Assembly: GCA_002428085.1 (NCBI GenBank) | Contig: DJAA01000069.1 | Span: 1-29,227 of the forward strand | Origin: Sulfurimonas sp. UBA6014 | GTDB lineage: Bacteria; Campylobacterota; Campylobacteria; Campylobacterales; Sulfurimonadaceae | Direction: 5' to 3' | DNA length: 29,227 nucleotides | Shown here: piece after piece, positions 15,371-23,117 of the stretch | How the letters are laid out: the number at the start of each line of letters is the position of its first letter | Position numbering within the stretch: position 1 is the stretch's first letter | Notes under the pieces: generated by a model | Seen by the model: the letters and a program-made list of their open reading frames with translations, nothing else | Database searches by the model: none | What the model was told of the DNA's origin: nothing | Translations under genes and position numbers: made by a program

Positions 15371-15991
15371 TTAGTTTAGAATATAGGTTTTGACTCTCGG
15401 AGCAAGAGGGCTACTTGTATTCGTCTCACCAAAAACAGTTGCTGTAACATTTGTCTCTCCAGCGAGTATTGTGAGCGTCCACACATCATCTACAACACTT
15501 ATAGTTGCACTATTATCTGCGGTCCACACGATATTTTTTACAATTACTTTATCCATAGTGCCATCTTCAAAAGTACCTTTTGCCTCTAAAATGTAACTTC
15601 CTGTTGCGTTGATATCTTCATTTGTAATAGCAAAGTCCGTTAGCGCAATCACCCTAAGAGGAACAAAATCACTCATTTGAGAGTAAGTAATAGAAATATT
15701 AGCATCACCCCCATTTTGATATCCAATGCGCGTAACACCATCTGATACGCTAGCAACATCGGTATTGGAACTTTGCCAATAAAGATCTTGTGTCACAGTT
15801 GCCGTCGTATTATCAGCATAGGTTACAGAAGCACTTAGTGCAATCGAGCTATCCGTTGAGTACAGTGTTGGTGTTCTTTCATTTATCTCTATTTTTGAAA
15901 CATCTGTAATGATAGGCGCGTTCGTATCTTCGCCACATGAGATAAAAAAAGTTGCTATGAGCAGTAAAAAAAAGTTTGTTATTATTTTCAT
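15371..15991 (-). CDS. Lipoprotein with bacterial Ig-like (BIG_2-type) repeats
   Basis: A 206-residue protein with a lipoprotein signal (MKIITNFFLLLIATFFISC, lipobox ISCG). Two repeats of about 85 residues follow, each with the Ig-like pattern of bacterial BIG_2 domains: SSNTDVASVSDG...INGDAN-like turns in the first, and TADNSATISVVDDVWTLTIL then AGETNVTATV in the second. It is probably anchored in the outer membrane or periplasm; the function is unknown. AGGAGAG precedes the ATG. It lies 9 bases after the barrel-protein gene and is probably co-expressed with it. Confidence 0.8.
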   Translation of the reverse strand: MKIITNFFLLLIATFFISCGEDTNAPIITDVSKIEINERTPTLYSTDSSIALSASVTYADNTTATVTQDLYWQSSNTDVASVSDGVTRIGYQNGGDANISITYSQMSDFVPLRVIALTDFAITNEDINATGSYILEAKGTFEDGTMDKVIVKNIVWTADNSATISVVDDVWTLTILAGETNVTATVFGETNTSSPLAPRVKTYILN

Positions 15992-16000
15992 GAAACTCTC

Positions 16001-16543
16001 CTAAAACCTTATGTTAAAACCAAGATAAATGATATTAGCATTGGATGAAAAACGGACTTTTTCTGCTATCGTATCTACACTTTCATACGATATCGACTTA
16101 TAATCATAGCCAACCTCAAAATCAAAAGACTCACTCATGGGGATAAACATTCCTAGACCAAGATTTAAAGAGCCATAATTAAGTTTTTTTTGCAAATCTC
16201 TCTCTACACTTAAAAATCCAGCGCCAAATCCTGCCTTAAAAAAAGGGTTTACAGGGATATTGAAATCAAATGCTTTAACAAACTCAATGTTCATCGCGTA
16301 TTTATCACTATCATTTTGTGAAAATATTTTTGATTCGTTTTGAATGTAATCCAAGGAAAATTCTATAGCATATGCTTCTCTCTCACCGTAAGCAATTTTG
16401 AGTTTTCCCATGTTTGATGAATTTTGTCCATTTGTATCACCATCAAATTGTTCATAAAAATAGCCATAGCCTGAGCCTATATATACCTTGGCATCAGAAT
16501 ATAAAGCAGTAAAAAAAAGTAATAAAAGTATGATTTTTTTCAA
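16001..16543 (-). CDS. Outer-membrane beta-barrel protein (OmpA/OprF-like barrel size)
   Basis: A 180-residue protein with a signal peptide (MKKIILLLLFFTALYSDA) and alternating amphipathic strands (YIGSGYGYFYEQF, KLKIAYGEREAYAIEFSLDY, NPFFKAGFGAGFLSVE, YGSLNLGLGMFIP, NIIYLGFNIRF). It ends in phenylalanine, the usual last residue for Bam-dependent barrels. The size fits an eight-stranded barrel. The specific role is unknown. The start is TTG, 9 bases after AGGA. A TATAAT at 16581-16586 on this strand is its likely -10. Confidence 0.8.
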   Translation of the reverse strand: MKKIILLLLFFTALYSDAKVYIGSGYGYFYEQFDGDTNGQNSSNMGKLKIAYGEREAYAIEFSLDYIQNESKIFSQNDSDKYAMNIEFVKAFDFNIPVNPFFKAGFGAGFLSVERDLQKKLNYGSLNLGLGMFIPMSESFDFEVGYDYKSISYESVDTIAEKVRFSSNANIIYLGFNIRF

Positions 16544-16580
16544 TTTTAAAAGTTCCTATTTATCATGCAGGATAATTCGA

Positions 16581-16586
16581 ATTATA
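16581..16586 (-). promoter_or_regulatory. -10 box of the barrel-protein operon
   Basis: TATAAT within AGATATAATTCG on the minus strand, about 38 bases upstream of the TTG start, in the divergent spacer shared with the ferredoxin gene. Confidence 0.5.
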
Positions 16587-16659
16587 TCTAAAAACTTGCG
16601 TAGAAGCTTAAAGAATCAAACTTATTATTATGAGTAATCATACAAAGATAAATTTTTGC

Positions 16660-16665
16660 TATAAT
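16660..16665 (+). promoter_or_regulatory. -10 box of the ferredoxin-panD operon
   Basis: TATAAT in TTGCTATAATTGC, 30 bases before the ATG, with AAGGAT as the ribosome site in between. It probably serves the closely packed run that follows. Confidence 0.6.
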
Positions 16666-16695
16666 TGCATCTAAAAAATTTAAGGATTATATTTT

Positions 16696-17070
16696 ATGGG
16701 AATTCCTCAACCAGCATTTTACATATTCAAGTGCGAACAATCGGCACCTCCAGGTATGCCAAAACCATCATGTGTGACAGCAGCGACGCAAGACCTTTTT
16801 CAGTATTTGGCACAAACTTTAATGAAAGAGGGAGTTATGGGAACTGTGCAACCGATTCGCACCTCATGTATGAATCGTTGCAATGCAGGTCCAATTATGC
16901 TTGTTGAACCAGGACACACGATGTACGCGGGACTTACAAAAGAAAAAATTGACCGCATCATTGCAGAGCACATCATCGGTGGTAACATCGTGGAAGAATA
17001 TGTTATAAATCCTGAACTTTGGGATGCGCCAATAACCCCAGCTGCTATGAGAAAGCAGATGGGAAAATAA
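16696..17070 (+). CDS. Thioredoxin-like [2Fe-2S] ferredoxin
   Basis: A 124-residue protein with the four cysteines of thioredoxin-like ferredoxins: Cys13, Cys26, Cys58 and Cys62 (C-x12-C ... C-x3-C), in FKCEQSAPPG, KPSC and TSCMNRCNAGP. These bind one [2Fe-2S] cluster and resemble the NuoE-type fold. The C-terminal extension from about residue 92 (IVEEYVINPELWDAP) is common in this group. The redox partner is unknown. It is the first gene of the ferredoxin-panD-ybaB-PDZ-ispA run. Confidence 0.88.
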   Translation: MGIPQPAFYIFKCEQSAPPGMPKPSCVTAATQDLFQYLAQTLMKEGVMGTVQPIRTSCMNRCNAGPIMLVEPGHTMYAGLTKEKIDRIIAEHIIGGNIVEEYVINPELWDAPITPAAMRKQMGK

Positions 17071-17080
17071 GGAAAACTTT

Positions 17081-17446
17081 ATGACAATTGAGATGCTTTA
17101 TAGTAAGATTCATCGTGCAACGGTAACGGATGCGAACTTAAATTATGTTGGCTCCATTACGATTGATGAAGAACTTATGGAAGCTGCCAACATGAGAGTG
17201 GGTCAAAAAGTTGAAGTATTGAACGTTAACAATGGTGAGCGATTTTCAACCTATATCATAGTGGGCAAACGGGGACAAAAAGATATTTGTCTCAATGGCG
17301 CAGCTGCAAGAAAAGTCCATAAAGGTGATAAAATCATTATCGTGGCGTATGCTTCGTACGATGAAAAAGATTTACTCACCTACAAGCCTAAGGTTGTCAT
17401 TTTAAAAGATGACAATACTATAGATTATGTAGCGCAAAATATCTAA
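17081..17446 (+). CDS. panD: Aspartate 1-decarboxylase PanD (pyruvoyl enzyme)
   Basis: A 121-residue proenzyme that makes beta-alanine for pantothenate and coenzyme A. The self-cleavage site is Gly24-Ser25 in YVGSITID, where Ser25 becomes the pyruvoyl group. Also visible are MLYSKIHRATVT at the start and LNGAAARKVHKGD near residue 71. AAGGAAAA precedes the ATG, 10 bases after the ferredoxin gene. A truncated ketopantoate-reductase-like protein, also of the CoA pathway family, lies far away at 28084-28629. Confidence 0.96.
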   Translation: MTIEMLYSKIHRATVTDANLNYVGSITIDEELMEAANMRVGQKVEVLNVNNGERFSTYIIVGKRGQKDICLNGAAARKVHKGDKIIIVAYASYDEKDLLTYKPKVVILKDDNTIDYVAQNI

Positions 17447-17450
17447 TCCT

Positions 17451-17759
17451 ATGTTTGGCAATCTAAGTGACATGAGTAAACTGCTTGAAGGGATGCAAGA
17501 AAATGCATCCAAACTTCAAGCACAACTTGAAGCTAAAACTTTTTGCGTAAAATGTGGCGGCGGATTGGTTGAAGTGAGTATAAACGCCAAAGGTGAACTC
17601 CTTGATTTAACCATTGATGACTCCCTGCTCAAAGACAAAGCATCGCTTCAAATTTTGCTTATTGGTGCCATGAATGATGCAAATAAAATGGTGCAACAAA
17701 ATCTTCAAAATACCACGATGGGAATGCTTGAGGGGATAAATCCCTTTGGCAACAAATAA
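17451..17759 (+). CDS. ybaB: YbaB/EbfC-family nucleoid-associated protein
   Basis: A 102-residue protein of the YbaB/EbfC family, small dimeric DNA-binding proteins. It starts MFGNLSDMSKLLEGMQENA, has a helical first half, the central beta strands GGGLVEVSINAKGELLDLTI and an LLIGAMNDANKM helix. The ATG lies four bases after the panD stop. In many bacteria this gene sits beside dnaX and recR; that context is absent here. It also has an unusual CVKC pair at residues 32-35. Confidence 0.88.
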   Translation: MFGNLSDMSKLLEGMQENASKLQAQLEAKTFCVKCGGGLVEVSINAKGELLDLTIDDSLLKDKASLQILLIGAMNDANKMVQQNLQNTTMGMLEGINPFGNK

Positions 17760-18743
17760 GTGCTAAGGATTTTTTATCTCCTTAGTATATTTTTTTTCAC
17801 CCTTGAGGCTGCATGTTCTGGAGGATACAACTCTTGCGTAGAGAAGATTATCGATTCGCACTCTATCGTTAAAGATACCCTTCAAATTCCTGTATCTACC
17901 CATACAAGATTAGTTTTTTCTCACACACCACCCCGTGCAAAAATACTTAAACATGACCCATTTTTATCTTTATACCTTATAGAAGATGCCAAAGGTTTTG
18001 CCTATCCTTTTAAGATAAACAATAATTTGTCTTTAGCAAAAGTTTCTGTTAATGAGACAAAAACTATTGCGGGGAAAATACTCAAAAGACAAGTTGGCTT
18101 AAATAGTTTTGCAACCTTCAGCAACACACTGGTAGCACCTGCTGTACTTACAAATAGCTGCTGTAATCTTGAGGGAATCGTAACCCCTGAGGGGATTATA
18201 GAAATAGCCTTTATAGAGAGATTTTTAAATACAAACAATAGCTCTTACGGAGATATTGGCATACGTCTCAAAGATGAAAAAAAGGGTGTCATCGTCACTG
18301 CAGTTGACCCTTTTATAAAAAATAATCCATTTCACAAAGGGGACCGTATCCTTTTTTTAGATGGCAAAAAAGGACAAAGCAGTGCTTCTGTGATGCGAAA
18401 TATTTTGTTTGCTCCAGTTGGCTCTGCTCATGAAATAAAAATTCAACGTGCTTCTCAAACGCTAGATTTTCGCCTCACAACTACAAAACGCGCTCATGGC
18501 GGATATATGAGTGATACTTTTTTAGAGCATTATGGCTGGGTATTTGATAACAATTTATATATCACCAAGATGAATGCAAAAGCTCATAATTATGGACTTA
18601 AAATTGGTGATAGACTTCTGAGTGTGAATGGAAAAAGTGTTAAAACGCAGCAAGATGTTCTTGAAAATATCGCTTATTTGAAAGATTATATCGCTTTGCT
18701 GTTTGAGAGAGAAGGTTTTCAGTTTTTTGTGAATGTAAATTAG
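17760..18743 (+). CDS. Exported protein with two PDZ-like domains
   Basis: A 327-residue protein with a signal peptide (MLRIFYLLSIFFFTLEAACS). A first PDZ-like domain lies at about 165-240 (GDIGIRL, FHKGDRILFLDGKKG) and a second at about 255-320 (YGLKIGDRLLSVNGKSV). The N-terminal half has cysteines at 19, 26, 134 and 135 that could form disulfides. No protease catalytic residues are visible, so it is probably a periplasmic scaffold or substrate-binding protein. The GTG start follows directly on the ybaB stop (TAAGTG), so it depends on translational coupling. The exact role is unknown. Confidence 0.8.
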   Translation: MLRIFYLLSIFFFTLEAACSGGYNSCVEKIIDSHSIVKDTLQIPVSTHTRLVFSHTPPRAKILKHDPFLSLYLIEDAKGFAYPFKINNNLSLAKVSVNETKTIAGKILKRQVGLNSFATFSNTLVAPAVLTNSCCNLEGIVTPEGIIEIAFIERFLNTNNSSYGDIGIRLKDEKKGVIVTAVDPFIKNNPFHKGDRILFLDGKKGQSSASVMRNILFAPVGSAHEIKIQRASQTLDFRLTTTKRAHGGYMSDTFLEHYGWVFDNNLYITKMNAKAHNYGLKIGDRLLSVNGKSVKTQQDVLENIAYLKDYIALLFEREGFQFFVNVN

Positions 18744-18749
18744 GTAAAC

Positions 18750-19601
18750 TTGCGAATGCAAAATTTTGAAAACTTTTTAGTAAAAAATTTACCAGTGTCA
18801 AAAAGTATCCATCCTGTGTATGAAAAAGCGCTTCACCAAATGCTTTTAGCAGGTGGTAAAAGGTTTCGTCCCGCACTTTTGCTAGGCGTTGTTAATGCAT
18901 ACAATCCTCTTTTGCAATCAGGGGCGATGCATGCGGCTTTGGCAATAGAGATGCTGCATACGTATTCGCTCATTCATGATGATTTGCCTGCTATGGATAA
19001 CTCACCACTGCGACGTGGCAATCCAACTTTACATGTAGCATTTGATGAAGCCACAGCTATTTTAGTCGGAGATGCACTCAATACCTACTCTTTTGAGATT
19101 TTAAGCAATGCCCCTTTTTCGGACTATACAAGAGTCGCACTTATACGAGAGTTAGCCCATAATGGCGGCTTAAACGGTATGGTTTTGGGTCAGGCGATAG
19201 ATTGCTACTTTGAGAACAAACCACTTCAAGTCGAAGATATAAAATTTTTGCATACCAATAAAACGGCAAAACTTATAGCAGCTTCTCTTAAAATGGGCGC
19301 AATTATCCTCAACAAGGAAGCATTGGGTGCCATGCTTTATAATTTTGGGATTAAACTAGGGCTTTTGTTTCAGATTCAAGATGACATTTTAGATGTGACA
19401 CAAAGCTCACAAGAAGCAGGTAAACTTACAAATAATGACGAAGCAAAAAATAGCTTTGTGACTATTCTCGGACTAGATGAAGCCATGAGCCAAGCCAACA
19501 CTTTGGCGCATGAACTCAGCAAAGAGTTGAGCAGTTTTGATGAGAACCTCAAACATGAACTCTCAGCGCTTCTTACACACTATATCAACAGACATATATA
19601 A
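18750..19601 (+). CDS. ispA: Farnesyl diphosphate synthase-type polyprenyl synthetase IspA
   Basis: A 283-residue trans-prenyltransferase with GGKRFRP (35-41), the first Asp-rich motif DDLPAMD (77-83) followed by LRRGNPTLH, and the second DDILD (211-215). It condenses IPP with DMAPP or GPP. Length and motif match IspA (geranyl/farnesyl diphosphate synthase) rather than the longer octaprenyl synthases. The product feeds undecaprenyl phosphate and the menaquinone side chain. The TTG at 18750 lies five bases after AGG; the ATG at 18756 is an alternative with a longer spacing. Confidence 0.93.
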   Translation: MRMQNFENFLVKNLPVSKSIHPVYEKALHQMLLAGGKRFRPALLLGVVNAYNPLLQSGAMHAALAIEMLHTYSLIHDDLPAMDNSPLRRGNPTLHVAFDEATAILVGDALNTYSFEILSNAPFSDYTRVALIRELAHNGGLNGMVLGQAIDCYFENKPLQVEDIKFLHTNKTAKLIAASLKMGAIILNKEALGAMLYNFGIKLGLLFQIQDDILDVTQSSQEAGKLTNNDEAKNSFVTILGLDEAMSQANTLAHELSKELSSFDENLKHELSALLTHYINRHI

Positions 19602-19649
19602 AAAGTCTAGCAAATATTTTTCAAAAAACTAATACAAGGCAAAAACAAT

Positions 19650-21569
19650 ATGAGTAATGAAATGCGTCACAAGATGGCTAATAGTATAAGATTTTTAGCA
19701 GCAGACATGATTCAAGCTGCTTCTTCAGGTCATCCTGGTGTCTCTATGGGTCTCGCAGATGTTGCAGTCATTTTAAGCGAACACTTAAACCACAATCCAA
19801 AAAATCCCCATTGGCTCAATCGTGACCGACTAGTTTTTTCAGGTGGACATGCGACAGGACTTATCTATTCACTCTACTATCTTTGGGGATATGGCTTAGA
19901 GATTGACGACTTAAAAAACTTCCGTCAGTTGGGTTCAAAAACTCCTGGACATCCTGAATATGGGCATACAACAGGGATTGAAATCACAACAGGCCCACTC
20001 GGTCAAGGTGTTGCCAATGCGGTAGGTTTCTCTATGGCTTCAAAATTTGTCGGCGCGCAGGTAAACTCCCAAACAGCTGCTCTCATTGATCATCATGTCT
20101 ACTGTTTATGCGGTGATGGCGACTTAGAAGAGGGGATTAGCTACGAGGCATGTTCCATTGCGGGACATAACAAACTTGACAATCTTATCCTTATTTATGA
20201 TTCAAACCGTATTACCATCGAAGGTGCAACTGACCTAAGTATTTCTGAAAATATTCGTATGAGATTTGAGTCGCAAGAGTGGGATGTTTTAGAGTGCGAT
20301 GGGCATGATTATGAAGCAATTGACGCTTCTCTTACCACTGCAAAAGCAAATAAAAAACCGACAATCATCATAGCAAATACTGTTATTGCAAAAGGTGCTC
20401 TTAAACTTGAAGGCTCTCATCATGCGCACGGCGCACCACTTGGAAGTGACGTTATTGCACAGGCAAAAGCAGCATGTGGATTTGATGCGACAAAAAGTTT
20501 TCATGTTGACGAAGATGTACTAGTGAGATTTCGATGTGCTATAGAAAAGGGTGATTTGTTAGAGCGTGAGTGGATTCACAGACAAAAAACGCTTCCTCTC
20601 ATAGAGCAAAATGAAGCCTTGAGCGCACTTTTAAATCCCGATTTTTCTCGCATCGATTATCCGATATTTGATAAAGCCGATGCCACAAGAAATACAAACG
20701 GCAAAATCATGAATGCCATTGCAAGAGCACTTCCAAACTTTTTAGGTGGTTCAGCCGATTTGGCACCATCGAACAAAACAAACCTAAATGATATGGGTGT
20801 TTTTCCAAAAGGGCGCAATATTTACTTTGGTATTCGCGAACATGCTATGGCTTCTATCGTCAATGCTATGGCTCTTTATGGTCCGCTTATGCCCTTTTCG
20901 GCTACATTTTTTGTTTTTTCAGACTACTTAAAACCAGCAGCTCGCATCGCCGCTTTAGCAGGAATCCAGCAGTTTTTTGTCTGGACACATGACAGCATCG
21001 GAGTGGGCGAAGATGGACCGACACATCAACCTATCGAGCAATTAAGTCAATTTCGCGCATTACCAAACTTTTATGTTTGGCGACCAGCAGATGGCGCAGA
21101 AAATGTACTAGCTTGGAAAACGGCCTTGACTATGCGTCAATCGCCATCAGCTTTTGTCTGTTCACGCCAAAATCTTGCACTCCTTCCACAGGCGATAATT
21201 GGCGATGCAAGTAAGGGCGGCTACCTTTTAGCTCAAGATGAAAACGCGACGCTAACTTTGATGGCATCGGGTTCAGAAGTGGAGTTGGCACTTAAAATTA
21301 AAATTGCACTCAACGCACAAGGACTCAGCGCAAATGTTGTCTCCGTTCCGTGTTTTGACCTGTTCATAGAGCAAGAAAAATCCTACATCGACTCTATCAT
21401 TCTCTCCAATACGAAAAAAGTAGCCATCGAAGCCGCTCGTGGTTTAGAGTGGTACAAGTTTGCGGATGAAGTCATTGCTATGGAGAGTTTTGGCGCCTCT
21501 GCTCCCGCCGAGCAACTTTTTGAAAAATTCGGGTTTACAGTCGAGAGCATTTTAGAAAAAATACTCTAA
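19650..21569 (+). CDS. tkt: Transketolase
   Basis: A 639-residue thiamine-diphosphate enzyme that moves two-carbon units between sugar phosphates in the non-oxidative pentose phosphate pathway. The SGHPG motif is at 26-30, GPLGQG at about 115-120, and the ThDP/metal motif GDGDLEEGIS at 155-164. Further on, FGIREHAM and the VWTHDSIGVGEDGPTHQP block mark the pyrimidine domain. Length is slightly below E. coli TktA (663). It stands 48 bases after ispA with only a weak AAGG. The hairpin-rich gap to the next gene may end the transcript. Confidence 0.97.
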   Translation: MSNEMRHKMANSIRFLAADMIQAASSGHPGVSMGLADVAVILSEHLNHNPKNPHWLNRDRLVFSGGHATGLIYSLYYLWGYGLEIDDLKNFRQLGSKTPGHPEYGHTTGIEITTGPLGQGVANAVGFSMASKFVGAQVNSQTAALIDHHVYCLCGDGDLEEGISYEACSIAGHNKLDNLILIYDSNRITIEGATDLSISENIRMRFESQEWDVLECDGHDYEAIDASLTTAKANKKPTIIIANTVIAKGALKLEGSHHAHGAPLGSDVIAQAKAACGFDATKSFHVDEDVLVRFRCAIEKGDLLEREWIHRQKTLPLIEQNEALSALLNPDFSRIDYPIFDKADATRNTNGKIMNAIARALPNFLGGSADLAPSNKTNLNDMGVFPKGRNIYFGIREHAMASIVNAMALYGPLMPFSATFFVFSDYLKPAARIAALAGIQQFFVWTHDSIGVGEDGPTHQPIEQLSQFRALPNFYVWRPADGAENVLAWKTALTMRQSPSAFVCSRQNLALLPQAIIGDASKGGYLLAQDENATLTLMASGSEVELALKIKIALNAQGLSANVVSVPCFDLFIEQEKSYIDSIILSNTKKVAIEAARGLEWYKFADEVIAMESFGASAPAEQLFEKFGFTVESILEKIL

Positions 21570-21605
21570 ATTTTATTTTCTCCATGCCAAGTTCATGTCG
21601 CTCTT

Positions 21606-21659
21606 GGATGTGTGGCTTCAGCCTCACCTAAATTTAAGTGAGGCTAAAGCCACACATCC
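21606..21659. repeat. Long inverted repeat between tkt and the thioredoxin-like gene
   Basis: Two 22-base arms (21606-21627 and 21638-21659) with one mismatch around a 10-base AT-rich centre. Each arm is itself nearly palindromic (GTGAGGCT with AGCCACAC), so it can fold as one long hairpin or as two. This double symmetry is typical of REP/BIME-like elements. The right arm ends just before the GAGGAGGG ribosome site of the next gene, so folding could influence its translation; it may also terminate tkt transcription. Confidence 0.7.
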
Positions 21660-21671
21660 GAGGAGGGTGAA

Positions 21672-22037
21672 ATGTCGGCATGTGAAAATCCTACCTCATT
21701 AAGTGAGAGCGTTATGCAAACTATAGAAACAATTGACAATCTTATCAACGAAAAAATGGCGGTTATGCTTTACTTCTCAGCCCCGACGTGTAATGTTTGC
21801 CATGCATTAAAACCAAAATTACTTGACGCAATGACTCAAAACTTTCCTCTTTTTGAGATAGTGAGCATTGATATCTCCACAAGCCAAGACATTGCCGCAC
21901 ACTATAGTGTTTTTGCGATTCCTACGGTTTTGGTATTTTTAGATAAAAAAGAGTTTGTAAGAAAATCACGTCACATGAGCGTGAATGATGTCATCCAAGA
22001 GATAAAACGACCATATGAAATGATGACTTCTATTTGA
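21672..22037 (+). CDS. Thioredoxin-family protein (cytoplasmic)
   Basis: A 121-residue thioredoxin-fold protein with active-site C40-N-V-C43 in SAPTCNVCHALKP and the cis-proline loop FAIPTVLVF. The atypical CNVC pair, instead of CGPC, suggests a redox potential or partner unlike classical thioredoxin. There is no signal peptide; a 25-residue extension (MSACENPTSLSES) precedes the fold. The ribosome site GAGGAGGG is strong and sits at the foot of the long inverted repeat. Its stop touches repeat copy 3. Confidence 0.88.
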   Translation: MSACENPTSLSESVMQTIETIDNLINEKMAVMLYFSAPTCNVCHALKPKLLDAMTQNFPLFEIVSIDISTSQDIAAHYSVFAIPTVLVFLDKKEFVRKSRHMSVNDVIQEIKRPYEMMTSI

Positions 22038-22155
22038 TGTTACGCACTCAAACGAACGCGTCCGTTTGAGTGGCAGGGACTCCTCGTCCCTACAACCCCC
22101 TAAAGCTACGAAAAACTTTGTTTTTCGAGAAGTATGAAGGTTTTACCCTCTTTTT
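22035..22155 (-). repeat. Structured dispersed repeat, copy 3 (reversed)
   Basis: Fills the gap between the convergent thioredoxin-like and AEC transporter genes, in the opposite orientation to copies 1 and 2. Read on the minus strand it has hairpin A (CGAAAAAC/GTTTTTCG), AGCTTTAGGGGGT, hairpin B (GGGAC/GTCCC with a different loop, GAGGA) and hairpin C identical to copy 1 (CACTCAAACG/CGTTTGAGTG). The upstream flank AAAAAGAG-GTAAAA is shared with copy 2 and the end GTGCGTAACATCA with both. Confidence 0.85.
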
Positions 22156-23062
22156 ATAAATAGTTCAGTCCCCAAACCCCGATAAAAATAAACCCTAAAA
22201 ACATAAACGAAGAGACAAAAACCAAAGCAGTCACAACCCTTGGACTGCAGTCGTAAAGGGAAGCGAGATTGACGTTTGCGATGGCAAGGGGCATCATAAG
22301 TTCTATAAAAATAATCCCTTTAATCATGGCATCAAGTTCAATATTTGCGAGAATCACAAAGGCAATACTTGGAAGGATGAGAAACTTAATGCTCATAACC
22401 CAAAGTGTGAGGGTTTTGCTTATCTCTTTTATTTTTGTTCCATGAAGATACATTCCAAATAAAAAAAGTTGCATCGTCATGGAAGCATACGCACCCATCA
22501 TGAGCATATTTTCTATGATTTGTGAGGGTCTGTAGTGGTTTACACTCAGCGCAATCGCAATAATTGCCGCCCATAAAATAGGGAGTTTTAGAATGTTTAA
22601 AAGGGAAGTTCGAACGTCAAAAATTCCGCGCGAATAGTAATACACGCCAATGGTATACACCACAAAAACGTTCACAAGATTGACCACCGTAGTGTAAGGA
22701 ATGGATGCCTCGCCAAAAATAGCGATGTTTATAGGGATGCCGAGATTTCCCGTGTTGCCGATAATGGCGGCGACGGTGGCGATAGAGTACTCTTTTTTGT
22801 CAGTAAAAAGTTTTTTGGCGACGAGTGCCGAGGTGATGACAACAAGCGCAACAATAAAGAGATAAATGCTCGGAGCATAGAGCAGCGTCACGTCGATAGG
22901 GCGAAGTAAAAGCCCCCAAAAGGTGAGAAAAATCTGCAAAAAATAGACATTGATAAGGGTAATAGTCTTATCGTCAATCTGCTCTTTGAAGCTCACTTTT
23001 GAGAGGTAGCCAAGCGCTATAAATATATAAACACTGATAACTGAATAAAATACTGAAGTCAT
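22154..23062 (-). CDS. AEC-family membrane transporter
   Basis: A 302-residue integral membrane protein of about ten helices, with the family's two five-helix halves: IFIALGYLSKVSF near the start, the conserved NTGNLGIPI stretch at about residues 106-114, and a second hydrophobic block ending FIFIGVWGLNYL. AEC (auxin efflux carrier) family members in bacteria export or take up organic acids such as malate; the substrate is not clear from sequence. The ATG stands six bases after a TATAAT, so the transcript may be leaderless, and no ribosome site is visible. It ends against structured repeat copy 3. Confidence 0.88.
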   Translation of the reverse strand: MTSVFYSVISVYIFIALGYLSKVSFKEQIDDKTITLINVYFLQIFLTFWGLLLRPIDVTLLYAPSIYLFIVALVVITSALVAKKLFTDKKEYSIATVAAIIGNTGNLGIPINIAIFGEASIPYTTVVNLVNVFVVYTIGVYYYSRGIFDVRTSLLNILKLPILWAAIIAIALSVNHYRPSQIIENMLMMGAYASMTMQLFLFGMYLHGTKIKEISKTLTLWVMSIKFLILPSIAFVILANIELDAMIKGIIFIELMMPLAIANVNLASLYDCSPRVVTALVFVSSFMFLGFIFIGVWGLNYL

Positions 23063-23068
23063 GGAAGG

Positions 23069-23074
23069 ATTATA
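23069..23074 (-). promoter_or_regulatory. -10 box directly before AEC transporter ATG (leaderless)
   Basis: TATAAT on the minus strand is followed by exactly six bases (CCTTCC) and then the ATG, so transcription would start at or next to the start codon. The antiporter gene at 26464 has the same spacing. Confidence 0.5.
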
Positions 23075-23117
23075 GCAATTTGCTTATAAGTGTGTTTTGA
23101 ATGGATGAAAATTACCC

